64,000 nucleotides of DNA from Nitrosomonas sp. PY1 (lineage in GTDB: Bacteria > Pseudomonadota > Gammaproteobacteria > Burkholderiales > Nitrosomonadaceae), in contig NZ_BQXC01000001.1 of the NCBI RefSeq assembly GCF_022836435.1, forward strand, positions 1,934,121 through 1,998,120, written 5' to 3'. Positions 42,777-51,370 of the stretch are shown here, piece by piece. The notes beneath the pieces were generated by a model. That model had not been told where the DNA came from, did no database searches, and was given only the letters and a program-made list of their open reading frames with translations. Every line of letters starts with the position of its first letter. The first letter of the stretch is position 1. Both the position numbers and the translations under genes were made by a program.

Positions 42777-43415
42777 ATGTCCGGTTTTGGCGAGCGGTTT
42801 CGCCGTGCCGGATACACCATACCCAAACCGTTGATTGAAATCGAAGGCAAGCCAATTATTGCGCACGTTATTGACTTATTTCCGGGAGAAACGGATTTTA
42901 TTTTTATTTGCAATCAGCAGCATCTCGATGAACCGGATTATCGCATGCACGTCATCCTGCAGCATTACTGTCCTTCCACTAGAGTTATCGGCATTGCACC
43001 ACATAAGCTCGGACCGATCAATGCAGTACGTCAAGCGGAACACTTACTCGACCCCCAATTACCGGTGGTAGTGAACTATTGCGATTTCACGTGTTATTGG
43101 GATTGGCAGCATTTCAAGCAATTCATTACAAAAAATCAATGTGCCGGCGCAATTCCAGCCTATCGTGGATTTCACCCACATTCGTTGGGTAACACCAACT
43201 ATGCGTACATGCAAGAAATAGGCGGCTGGGTACAGGATATTCAGGAAAAACAACCTATACCGAAAACCGAATGGATGAGTTCGCTTCCAGCGGCACGTAT
43301 TACTTCGCGTCCGCTCGGGGGTAGATATACCCGGGGTAGGATGTGCCAGGAAAAAATGTCACAACTTCAAGAAAATGACGCTTGCCCTTTTTGGATTGTA
43401 GATCAGTGCTTCTAA
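42777..43415 (+). pseudogene. Decayed sugar-phosphate nucleotidyltransferase
   Basis: The protein reads MSGFGERFRRAGYTIPKPLIEIEGKPI, the glucose-1-phosphate nucleotidyltransferase start, with GPINAVRQAEHLL and NYCDFTCYWDW. In the same frame IIIP (42765-42776) precedes this ATG, preceded by TAA at 42762: the normal N-terminal strand has lost its start. Around 43276-43282 the frame shifts: homologous residues SSGTYYFAS are encoded in the other frame from about 43286 and end at TAG 43322. The C-terminal third is absent, replaced by unrelated sequence bordering the AT-rich island. Not expected to be functional. Confidence 0.8.
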
Positions 43416-43442
43416 AGCTTGAAGAAAACACTGAAAAATACC

Positions 43443-46400
43443 TTATTTTGAAGCAGTATCGTTTGAACACTTCTTTCTAAGAGAGTTCATCTTATTCTTA
43501 ATAATCATTCTATAAACTAAAGCTCCAGGAGCAAAAAAACGACAATAAAACCAGTCTAAATTAAAGACATTATCTTCAAAATCATCATCCAAAAAATATT
43601 TGTTTCTTAGAATGTTTGTTCTGTCTTTAGAATTTAGATCTTTCATGCGCTCAACTATTCTTAGTTGTTCCAAAGCTATAGTTTCAACGTGAGATAAATC
43701 AAACACACGAGATGAAATGTCTGTCACTTTTTCCTTTTGTGTAGAATTTATTTCTAATAGAGTCTTATCTAATACTGCTCTTATGCAATAAACGGCCTCC
43801 TCAAATGATTTTCCTGGAATTTTTTGTATTTGAATAGATGCAAGTTTAAATAAAATTTCCCACATATTATAGTAAATAATAAACAAAGGAGGCAGAGACA
43901 TTGATGAAGATTCGCCGTAAGTCTTTGTAACATACTGCGCCGATCTAAACAGCGTAATAATTCCATTTAATGAATTTGAAATAATATCACTCTTAGAGTC
44001 GAACGTTATTTCGTTATCACTCTCCGACTCTAGCACGCGTGATAAATACTCACGGCCTTTTAGCCATAACATCGTGGAATAATATCGAATACTGTAAGGC
44101 AATATTTCACCTTTTATAAGTTGATCTCCAACATCTTTTTCCCTACTTATATATCCATCGCCATCAACCGGTATTCTAATGCTATTAATATTTTTAACAA
44201 TTAATTCTTCCCAATACATAGAAGCTATAATTAATTGACCAAAAACCGAAAAATGCTGATTCATTTGTTCTTGTAAAAATGAAGGATGCAAGAATAGATC
44301 TCTTGGATTTCCTTCAAGTTCGAATGGCTTGGGTAACTCGGTATTACCCAAGTTTCTTAAAGAGGTAGTTTTAATAAAATGCGAAAAAGCTTTCCCAGTG
44401 TTATAGCTGATATGTTTTAATGCGCTCTCTTGAGCCACATAAATAAAGTAATTGCTCTTTCCTGTTGAAGCGTTAGAATCACTATGAAAATTGTCAATTT
44501 TTTTCTGTATATACTTTATTGCTTCTTGAACTGTAATCGATTTATCTCTTCCATCTTCTTCATCTTTTATCTCTACAGTACAGTTTGATGAGAATTCTTC
44601 CGATATAATTTGCCTCCAGGGGAGAAAATCCAGTAAGGCGGACCACATCATTACGATGCTCAACTTTGAAATAGCAGTATTAAGGTTTAGTCGCCCTTGA
44701 GAAAAATAAGATGCAGAGAGATGCATTAATTTAAAGGCCGGAATCAATTTAGAGTGATTATCTTCAGATTTTAGATTATGCCTATTAATATTTTTATTTT
44801 TAATTTCCTCTTCAAATTTATCTAAATTTTTAGGATTAAAATGTTTAAATTCAAACTCAGATTCATGGTGAATTTTTCCTAAAAAATCAATCAGATATGA
44901 TAATGACTTGACAAGAACAGAACAAATTGCTTCATTAGAGTTCTTGTCCTGATAACAGGATCTTTCAATTTGCAATTCTTCATATAAGCGATTACTTTCT
45001 TCGACCAATAAACTAAACGCTGCTTTTAAGTATGCGTTACCTAGTAAAAAATATGATCTCTCGCTTGCATGGTCAACAGAACGAGCAACATCCAAAAATG
45101 TACGATATGATGTTTTTGGGTTTTCAAGAAAAAGCAAAAGTACTGCTTCACGATATTTAGTTACATCCGTTGCGCCTGGTAAATCAGAGAAGTTGCTTGT
45201 ATCGTGAAGATAATGAATTCCGCTTCTTTTTAGGTTCAAAAAATTTTTTGCCCACCTGGGTTGTTTTAATACATCCCATTTCGAATCATGGCTTTTAACG
45301 CCTGTACTCAAAACAATTTTTAAACATTCATCTGCCCTAATCTCGGCATTTAGGTAAATTGCTGAAGCTTTAGCATAGCTTCCAACACGTTCTGCTACCG
45401 ATCCCTGCCTCAAATATACTTCAACCAACTGTAATATAACGTTTATCTTGTCAATATTTGATGTGTAAGACGAGATCTCTTTATTTAGAATATCTATTGC
45501 TATCCCATAATGAATTTGAGCTTCGTCATAGGATTGTTCCCAGAAATGAAAATTTCCGACAACAACATGGATTGAAGCTAAAGCAGTACTTCCATAATTC
45601 TCATCTGTATGTGAATAATGACTAGAAGTAATTAAATTCCTGAAATGTTGTTTTACAGAATCCATCGCATTGAGTGAAAAACTAAAAGCGGCAGATTCAT
45701 CATCATTAATATTTGTTATGAAGTGAATTTCTTTTTCGTGCAGAAAACTAAATCGGTATCTATAAAAACCATTACGAATCCTTCTTATATGATTTCTAAG
45801 AACAGTATATAAAATTACATCTAATATCTTTGCTAATTCGGGAGAACTATGTATGTTGACTGTTTCGTACATTCTCAATATATTTTCTCTTGAAAAACCG
45901 AAGCCATGATATTTTAGTATTTGATGGAATAATGAGAAGGCTGAGACTACTAATTTGTCATCCGAATTCATAAGAATCCTACTCAAATTATGATGAAACA
46001 TTATGTATAAATTGGATGCCAGAATAAATCTTTGAATATCAACTGTATAGAATACAAGGGAATATCCAGTTGATTCATCTTCTTTTGTGCCTTCTTCAAC
46101 AACAACAAAAGACTCGAATAACGTAATTAATCTTTTGTAGTTTCCCCAAGAATGCAGGGTTAAGAAGTGCAAAAAAATTTTTAGTATGAAGTTTGTTTGA
46201 ATACGCGCGTCTTCATTTATGGTTTCTGCAAATTCCCGAAGTGTCAAGTAAGTGTATTTTTCCTTCGTTCCTTCCTTAAATTGTTTTTTTTGATTTTTTG
46301 ATAAAAGATGTGAAACTAAGAATGCCTCGATCATAGAATCAAGTAAATACACTTGCTGATCAGAGTGATCAGTTAATAAGCTTGGAATATAGATATGATC

Positions 46401-47489
46401 ATTAAACAAACTTTCATACAATGAATTTGTACTACCTCGCTCTGATAGGTATGCATCATACATATCCCTTCCGGCTATAAATATGAATTTTGCATTTGAA
46501 GCGGTAACAAGATTTTTTAGATCTCCCAATATTCCATCAACTTGTTTCTTTCTAAGCTTTGTTTCTTTAACTAAGTCTAAATTTTCTGTGCCATCATTTA
46601 TAACATTTCCAGTTAGTTTATCTAACTCGTCGAAAATAAATATTATTTTTATATCTTCTTTTTCTACTATATTATCAAGAAATCTCCTGAGTCTATCTTC
46701 AATTTGATTATTATCTAAAGGCGGTCTTAATTCTTTTGCTCCATAAAAAAAGAATTTGTTTTCAATTTTGAATTGTTGTTCGTATGCAGCGTGTATTTCG
46801 TTCTTGAGCGATAGAATTTCAAGATAGTGTTTAAGGATAGGTTTTTTTTTGGCTGTGGATGAAGAAACAGAAGATACAATTCCAAAGCAAATTAGCGAAG
46901 AAAAAGTCCACAGTGCCAAAACTAAAATAGGCTCACTTAGACAAAGATAATTGTTAATTTGATTTGAGGAGAGTAATAATAAAGAAAGTAGAAATAGCGA
47001 ACTCAGAATAAATGTTTTATTTTGTTTTAAAACAAAATAATCCAAACAATCATATCGACTTTGCCCCTTTCTTATTCTTTGTTCAAAGTTGTCTTCTAGT
47101 AAAGATATCATGCTGAATAAAACGGTTCTAGAATCTAATTTACTATCGCTGCCAAGATTGATACGAACATCAATCCAATCCTTTTTAGATTTATCGAAAG
47201 TGCATTGTTTGTTTTGCGCTTCTTTCAGTGCTTCTTCTACAAATCTTGATTTACCAGCGCCTCGATATCCTGATACTAAATATGATCCTTTTGAACCGTT
47301 TATTAAATGATCAATAAGCCTAGTAAGTAATTTTTCCCTACCAAGGAAAAAGGGATCTTGGTTTTCGTGTTCTTTAGTTCTATTTTCTTTTCTTTTACCT
47401 AAAGATCTTCTATTACTATATTCAAAATCTCCTAGTTTCAGTTCAAATGTAGGTTCTTTTTCGATATCTGAGCTATTGCAGTTATTCAA
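43443..47489 (-). CDS. Giant membrane-inserted P-loop NTPase (KAP-like), unknown function
   Basis: 1348 residues, no signal peptide. Walker A is SGYRGAGKS (residues 73-81); two transmembrane segments follow at about 158-175 and 184-208; Walker B IIFIFDELDK is at 282-291 and a sensor-like KFIFIAGRDMY at 334-344. A membrane hairpin inserted between Walker A and B is the hallmark of KAP NTPases (PifA, Kidins220), though the family call is by layout only. The following ~1000 residues are mostly helical with TPR-like stretches (GNFHFWEQSYDEAQIHYGIA, GSVAERVGSYAKASAIYL). The gene is far more AT-rich than its neighbours, with a small HTH gene upstream. It lies between two broken sugar genes. A sensor/effector defence role is inference. 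Confidence 0.8.
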   Translation of the reverse strand: MNNCNSSDIEKEPTFELKLGDFEYSNRRSLGKRKENRTKEHENQDPFFLGREKLLTRLIDHLINGSKGSYLVSGYRGAGKSRFVEEALKEAQNKQCTFDKSKKDWIDVRINLGSDSKLDSRTVLFSMISLLEDNFEQRIRKGQSRYDCLDYFVLKQNKTFILSSLFLLSLLLLSSNQINNYLCLSEPILVLALWTFSSLICFGIVSSVSSSTAKKKPILKHYLEILSLKNEIHAAYEQQFKIENKFFFYGAKELRPPLDNNQIEDRLRRFLDNIVEKEDIKIIFIFDELDKLTGNVINDGTENLDLVKETKLRKKQVDGILGDLKNLVTASNAKFIFIAGRDMYDAYLSERGSTNSLYESLFNDHIYIPSLLTDHSDQQVYLLDSMIEAFLVSHLLSKNQKKQFKEGTKEKYTYLTLREFAETINEDARIQTNFILKIFLHFLTLHSWGNYKRLITLFESFVVVEEGTKEDESTGYSLVFYTVDIQRFILASNLYIMFHHNLSRILMNSDDKLVVSAFSLFHQILKYHGFGFSRENILRMYETVNIHSSPELAKILDVILYTVLRNHIRRIRNGFYRYRFSFLHEKEIHFITNINDDESAAFSFSLNAMDSVKQHFRNLITSSHYSHTDENYGSTALASIHVVVGNFHFWEQSYDEAQIHYGIAIDILNKEISSYTSNIDKINVILQLVEVYLRQGSVAERVGSYAKASAIYLNAEIRADECLKIVLSTGVKSHDSKWDVLKQPRWAKNFLNLKRSGIHYLHDTSNFSDLPGATDVTKYREAVLLLFLENPKTSYRTFLDVARSVDHASERSYFLLGNAYLKAAFSLLVEESNRLYEELQIERSCYQDKNSNEAICSVLVKSLSYLIDFLGKIHHESEFEFKHFNPKNLDKFEEEIKNKNINRHNLKSEDNHSKLIPAFKLMHLSASYFSQGRLNLNTAISKLSIVMMWSALLDFLPWRQIISEEFSSNCTVEIKDEEDGRDKSITVQEAIKYIQKKIDNFHSDSNASTGKSNYFIYVAQESALKHISYNTGKAFSHFIKTTSLRNLGNTELPKPFELEGNPRDLFLHPSFLQEQMNQHFSVFGQLIIASMYWEELIVKNINSIRIPVDGDGYISREKDVGDQLIKGEILPYSIRYYSTMLWLKGREYLSRVLESESDNEITFDSKSDIISNSLNGIITLFRSAQYVTKTYGESSSMSLPPLFIIYYNMWEILFKLASIQIQKIPGKSFEEAVYCIRAVLDKTLLEINSTQKEKVTDISSRVFDLSHVETIALEQLRIVERMKDLNSKDRTNILRNKYFLDDDFEDNVFNLDWFYCRFFAPGALVYRMIIKNKMNSLRKKCSNDTASK

Positions 47490-47651
47490 TTAATCATCCT
47501 TGATCTAATATTTCTTTTTGCAGTAACTTTACTTAAGGCTAAGTTACTACAGCATAAACTATTTATTTATTTTTGGAAAAAATAAATAAGAAAAGTATAT
47601 TTTTTAAAACTTTCATATACTTATAAATAATGTATCATTAAGTATGTATGA
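47490..47651. promoter_or_regulatory. AT-rich regulatory region with three inverted repeats
   Basis: Between the HTH and NTPase genes. (1) GTAACTT 47523-47529 with AAGTTAC 47541-47547. (2) A perfect 12-bp hairpin, TTATTTATTTTT 47563-47574 and AAAAATAAATAA 47578-47589, loop GGA. (3) AAGTATAT 47593-47600 with ATATACTT 47615-47622. The first and third look like operators for a dimeric regulator; the second could slow transcription or be a weak terminator after the HTH gene. Confidence 0.55.
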
Positions 47652-47888
47652 CTACTTTTTCAAAAGAATTCTAATTGCCCACCGAATTTCTCCATTACAT
47701 TTAGCGCCCTCCAACCAACGATATACCTGCCTCGAACTTTTACCGAGCTCATGTGCGAGTTTAGGGACTGTCCACCCATGAGCAATCAGCGCTTTCAGCT
47801 CATCAACAACAGGCCCAGATTGCAAATTTAAAGAGTTAAAGTTTTGTAGAGAAATTTTTCTATAAATAGCGGTGTAAAAATGTACCAC
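47652..47888 (-). CDS. Small helix-turn-helix protein upstream of the giant NTPase
   Basis: Up to 78 residues from GTG 47888; a TTG before QSGPVV would give about 57. The C-terminal half is a clear HTH: VDELKALIAHGWTVPKLAHELGKSSRQVYRWLEG, then a basic tail RWAIRILLKK. No Shine-Dalgarno supports the GTG, so the N-terminus is uncertain. Same strand as the NTPase, 162 bp upstream; it probably regulates the NTPase gene. Its start lies only 16 bp from the divergent glycosyltransferase start. Confidence 0.65.
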   Translation of the reverse strand: MVHFYTAIYRKISLQNFNSLNLQSGPVVDELKALIAHGWTVPKLAHELGKSSRQVYRWLEGAKCNGEIRWAIRILLKK

Positions 47889-47922
47889 TGAGGGATACTA
47901 AAGTATGAAGTTTTCACTGATT

Positions 47923-47930
47923 ATTCCTTG
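47923..47930. repeat. Left 8-bp target-site duplication of the IS1595-type element
   Basis: ATTCCTTG immediately left of the element; the same eight bases lie at 49045-49052 on the right. Eight bp is the usual duplication length for IS1595-family insertion. Confidence 0.92.
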
Positions 47931-49044
47931 CGTGCTTATCCGGTTGTCTCCCAAGCCCACTACCGGTAGTATGTTGAGCATCTGCGCCAACCTGAGGTGG
48001 TCATGGTTATCGACGTGCTTGAGCGAGACGATTTGCCGTTCCCTCGCTCGCTTCCTGATTTTCAGCGACTGTTCCCGAACGAAGCGGCCTGCGCGGCCTA
48101 TCTTGAGCGCGCCCGATGGAGCGACGGATTCGTTTGTGACTACTGCGGCACACTCGGAGAGCCTTATCGCTTCGCCAATCGCCCCAGCGTTTGTCGGTGC
48201 CGTCACTGCAACCGAGACACGAGCCTCACTGCGGGCACCGTCATGGAACGCACCCACACACCTCTCTCCGTATGGTTCTGGGCAGCCTACTTGGTTGCCA
48301 GCCAAACACCCGGTATGTCTGCTGCCCAATTCCAGCGGCAACTCGGGCTGTCGCGTTATGAGACTGCTTTCCAGATTCTCCACAAACTGCGGGTCGGCAT
48401 GGTGCGTCCCGACCAAGATCGGATTGGTGGCAACCCCTTCGATGCCGTCGAGGCCGATGAAACCTACGTCGGAGGACGTACTCGCGGCAAGGGTCGAGGC
48501 GTTCACGACATGGTTCTCGTCGCCGGTGCGGTCGAGGTTAAACAGCGCAAGCACGGTGGCAGCCTCAATAAGCGGAGGACTGGGCGTTACGCCGGACGTG
48601 TTCGGCTCGCTGTGGTGCCAGACCGCAGTGCCAAATCGTTGGGCGGTTTCATTGAGCGCGTCGTTACGCCAGGCGCCACCATCATTACCGATGACTGGAG
48701 CGGCTACGCGGCGCTTGAAAAGCGAGGGTATCTTCATACCGCCGTTGCGGAACGTGGCGACATGCAAGTTGCCGAAACTTTTCTGCCCATCATTCACCTC
48801 GTGTTCTCCAATCTCAAAACATGGTTACGTGGCATTCACCACGGCGTCAGCCCGCAACACCTGCAAGCCTATCTCAACGAATTCACGTTTCGATTCAACC
48901 GCCGTTTCTACCCTTTCAACGCATTCCGTTCCCTGCTTGGCATTGCTGGTGATGTCACTGCGCCGACGTATGCTGAACTTTATACAAAAAAATCACGGCC
49001 CACTACTACATCTAGCTACCTTGGGAGTTAACCGGATAAGCACG
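47931..49044 (+). mobile_element. Complete IS1595-family (ISXO2-like) insertion sequence
   Basis: 1114 bp bounded by perfect terminal inverted repeats, CGTGCTTATCCGGTT at the left and AACCGGATAAGCACG at the right (15 bp), flanked by identical 8-bp target duplications. One transposase gene. Base composition is visibly GC-richer than the host, pointing to recent arrival. It splits the glycosyltransferase after residue 9. Confidence 0.95.
48003..49031 (+). CDS. IS1595/ISXO2-like transposase
   Basis: 342 residues from ATG 48003 (GAGG upstream); GTG 47997 is an alternative. N-terminal zinc ribbon with CDYCG and CRCRHC, then the ISXO2 catalytic core: AVEADETYVGGRTRG (first acidic pair), DDWSGYAAL and the final HLVFSNLKTWLRGIHHGVSPQHLQAYLNE-type stretch ending the DDE/DDN region. 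It appears intact, so the element may be active. Confidence 0.93.
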   Translation: MVIDVLERDDLPFPRSLPDFQRLFPNEAACAAYLERARWSDGFVCDYCGTLGEPYRFANRPSVCRCRHCNRDTSLTAGTVMERTHTPLSVWFWAAYLVASQTPGMSAAQFQRQLGLSRYETAFQILHKLRVGMVRPDQDRIGGNPFDAVEADETYVGGRTRGKGRGVHDMVLVAGAVEVKQRKHGGSLNKRRTGRYAGRVRLAVVPDRSAKSLGGFIERVVTPGATIITDDWSGYAALEKRGYLHTAVAERGDMQVAETFLPIIHLVFSNLKTWLRGIHHGVSPQHLQAYLNEFTFRFNRRFYPFNAFRSLLGIAGDVTAPTYAELYTKKSRPTTTSSYLGS

Positions 49045-49052
49045 ATTCCTTG
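49045..49052. repeat. Right 8-bp target-site duplication of the IS1595-type element
   Basis: ATTCCTTG directly after the right inverted repeat, identical to 47923-47930; it continues into the rest of the glycosyltransferase gene. Confidence 0.92.
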
Positions 49053-49703
49053 CTATAACGAGTCCGCCAACCTCCCTTTATTGCTGGAGCGCTGCAAACC
49101 TTTGGAGATGCAGTCCGGTATTGAAGTCATCCTGGTTGACAATGGCTCAACCGATCGCTCACCAGAAGTATTGCAAAGCTTATTACCCCAATATCCAGGT
49201 TGCCGCAGTATACGCGTAGACAGTAATCAAGGGTATGGGTATGGCTTTGGCATTCTATCCGGTCTCAAAGCGGCCAAGGGAGAGATTCTCGGTTGGACAC
49301 ACGCTGACATGCAAACTGATCCGCAGGATATGCTGCAGGCATGGCATTATTTGATCGCTACGGCAACAACAGCTTTATCAAAGGACAACGCTACGATCGT
49401 CCTTTCATGGATGTGGCATTTACCATCGGCGATGGCCAAACCGATGTGGGACATCAATGCACAACCGACGCTTTTTCCGCGTGATTTTTTTCTTACCTGG
49501 CATTCACCGCCGCATGATTTCTCATTGGATTTATATGCTTACTATCAAGCGCAACGACAAGGATTAGCGGTGCATCGCTTCCCCGTTAAATTTGGTGAAC
49601 GGGCGCATGGTGTATCGCATTGGAACGTCAATTGGACAGCCAAGTGGAAATTCATTCGTCGCACCGTTGACTTTAGCTTGCAACTGAAAAAAAATATCTC
49701 GGC

Positions 49704-50309
49704 ATGAAACTCATTGCTCACCGCTGCAATACCATCAACGAGCTACGTGCCACGGATTCACAATATGGCGTTGAAATCGATATCCGTAGCTTTGATGGTC
49801 AACTGATTCTACAACACGATCCATTTCTCAACGGTGAATTACTGACCCGATGGATCGATGCCTATCAGCACGGAACTTTGATTCTCAATATCAAAGAAGA
49901 AGGATTAGAAGCACGGCTGATCGATCTGATGCGGGAAAAAAATATTACGGATTATTTTTTTCTCGATCAATCTTTCCCGTTTCTAGTGAAATGGTCAAAG
50001 GCTGGAGAGCGCCGCTGTGCGGTGAAAGTATCCGAATTCGAGTCGATTGAAACCGCTTTAACATTGACCGGCAAAGTGGATTGGGCATGGATTGATTGCT
50101 TCAGTCGCTTTCCCTTGAGATCGCATGATGCGCAACGGCTCCGGACAGCTGGCTTCAAGTTGTGCCTGGTTTCCCCAGAATTGCAAGGACGAGACGCGCA
50201 TAGCGAAATTCCCGCCTTGGTAAAATTGCTTAACGAGCACGTTATCGCTGCCGATGCTGTATGTACCAAACGTGCCGATTTATGGGAGCAGCAACTTCCT
50301 AAAGCATGA
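49704..50309 (+). CDS. Glycerophosphodiester phosphodiesterase-like protein
   Basis: 201 residues with PLC-like phosphodiesterase landmarks: IAHRCNT (His-Arg), GVEIDIRSFDGQLILQHDP (Glu-x-Asp and His) and LNIKEEGLE in place of the usual ExK strand. Shorter than classical GDPDs (about 240-250). It is coupled to the broken glycosyltransferase by an ATGA overlap and precedes the aldolase-like gene, so a role in trimming or making a phospho-linked surface glycan is plausible but inferred. Confidence 0.75.
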   Translation: MKLIAHRCNTINELRATDSQYGVEIDIRSFDGQLILQHDPFLNGELLTRWIDAYQHGTLILNIKEEGLEARLIDLMREKNITDYFFLDQSFPFLVKWSKAGERRCAVKVSEFESIETALTLTGKVDWAWIDCFSRFPLRSHDAQRLRTAGFKLCLVSPELQGRDAHSEIPALVKLLNEHVIAADAVCTKRADLWEQQLPKA

Positions 50310-50324
50310 AAAAACTACTACTAC

Positions 50325-51350
50325 ATGAACAACCATAACGATCAGATACGAGCGCAAATCATTCAGTTTTGCGCTGATATTGGAAGTAATCCTTTGTTGG
50401 TACAGGGCGCGGGTGGTAATGTGTCATGGAAAGACTCTGGCACATTATGGATCAAAGCATCAGGAACCTGGTTGGCTGAGGCGGATCAACACGACATTTT
50501 CGTTCCGGTCAATCCGAATGCACTACAACACGCTATTCAGCAACGTAATTTTGCTGTAACTCCTCAATTGATAGATACGCGCGAATTAAAACCTTCGATT
50601 GAAACGCTGCTGCATGCGCTAATGCCACAGCCAGTTGTAGTTCATTTGCATGCCATCGAAATATTGGCCCATTTGGTACGAGCTGATTGTGAAAAAACTT
50701 TGATAACGGCGCAAGGTGATTCGTTATCGAGTGTTTTAGTGGCTTATCATAAACCTGGGGAAGACCTTGCCCAAGCAGTTTACGATGCGATCATGCAGAA
50801 ACAAGATGTTGATGTCGTATTTTTAAAAAACCACGGTGTGGTGCTAGGTGGATCCAGCATCGCAGATATTGTGACAACACTCAACACGCTGATTACCATA
50901 CTTCAAACTCCGGTTGGCGCAGCGGATCATACACGCCCTATTCCTGTTTCTAGACACCCGAGTTATGTGCCAATTCAAGACACTACATTACATGAATTGG
51001 CAACCCATTCAACGTTGTTTGACCGACTCACATCCGACTGGGCACTTTACCCCGATCACGTCGTATTTCTTGGTCCGCAAGCATATACCTATACGAATTG
51101 GGAACAGACCGAAACCCTATTCGCCATAAGTCCCAATGAAAAACCTGAATTGATATTTATCCGCGACCATGGTGTCTTTGTCACCCGTACCTTCAGTATC
51201 GCAAAGCAAGTTCAGTTACGCTGTTATTATGATGTCATCAAAAGGCAAAAAGCCGGTACTATGCTGACATCGTTATGCCATAATCAAATTGCAGCCTTAC
51301 TCAATTGGGACGCGGAAAAATATCGTATGCGTTTAGCAAATATCCCCTAA
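50325..51350 (+). CDS. Class II aldolase/adducin-family protein
   Basis: 341 residues. Class II aldolase landmarks: VQGAGGNVSWKD, LWIKASGTWLAEA, VVHLHAIEIL (zinc HxH) and VFLKNHGVVLGG with the third His. The N-terminal two thirds are the aldolase domain; the last ~130 residues are an extra alpha/beta region, longer than simple fuculose-type aldolases. Likely acts on a sugar phosphate in the same surface-sugar cluster; substrate unknown. Confidence 0.8.
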   Translation: MNNHNDQIRAQIIQFCADIGSNPLLVQGAGGNVSWKDSGTLWIKASGTWLAEADQHDIFVPVNPNALQHAIQQRNFAVTPQLIDTRELKPSIETLLHALMPQPVVVHLHAIEILAHLVRADCEKTLITAQGDSLSSVLVAYHKPGEDLAQAVYDAIMQKQDVDVVFLKNHGVVLGGSSIADIVTTLNTLITILQTPVGAADHTRPIPVSRHPSYVPIQDTTLHELATHSTLFDRLTSDWALYPDHVVFLGPQAYTYTNWEQTETLFAISPNEKPELIFIRDHGVFVTRTFSIAKQVQLRCYYDVIKRQKAGTMLTSLCHNQIAALLNWDAEKYRMRLANIP

Positions 51351-51370
51351 ATGTTTAACCTAAAAACGCC

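Larger units (their letters stand above)
47905..49707 (+). pseudogene. Family 2 glycosyltransferase interrupted by an IS and by frameshifts
   Basis: The 5' part, ATG 47905 to 47930, encodes MKFSLIIPC and the 3' part continues YNESANLPLLLERC from 49053: removing the IS plus one 8-bp duplicate restores the GT2 N-terminus in frame. DNGSTDRSPEVLQSLLPQYP and HADMQTDP are GT2 motifs. Between about 49340 and 49432 the expected residues (MALFDRYGNNSFIKGQRY) lie in another frame; frame returns at PMWDINAQPTLFPRDFF after a small deletion. GAGGGA precedes the start. Stop and next start overlap (ATGA 49704-49707). A nonfunctional gene even if the IS were lost. Confidence 0.88.

Noticed and set aside
47898..48797. 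299-codon open frame on the minus strand over the IS1595-type element
   Set aside because: It is antisense to a transposase with clear zinc-ribbon and catalytic motifs and has no recognisable protein sequence or Shine-Dalgarno.
47905..49707. 600-codon uninterrupted frame spanning IS and glycosyltransferase
   Set aside because: It is open by chance across the IS in a non-transposase frame; the 8-bp duplications and inverted repeats show the true structure, so a fusion protein is not claimed.
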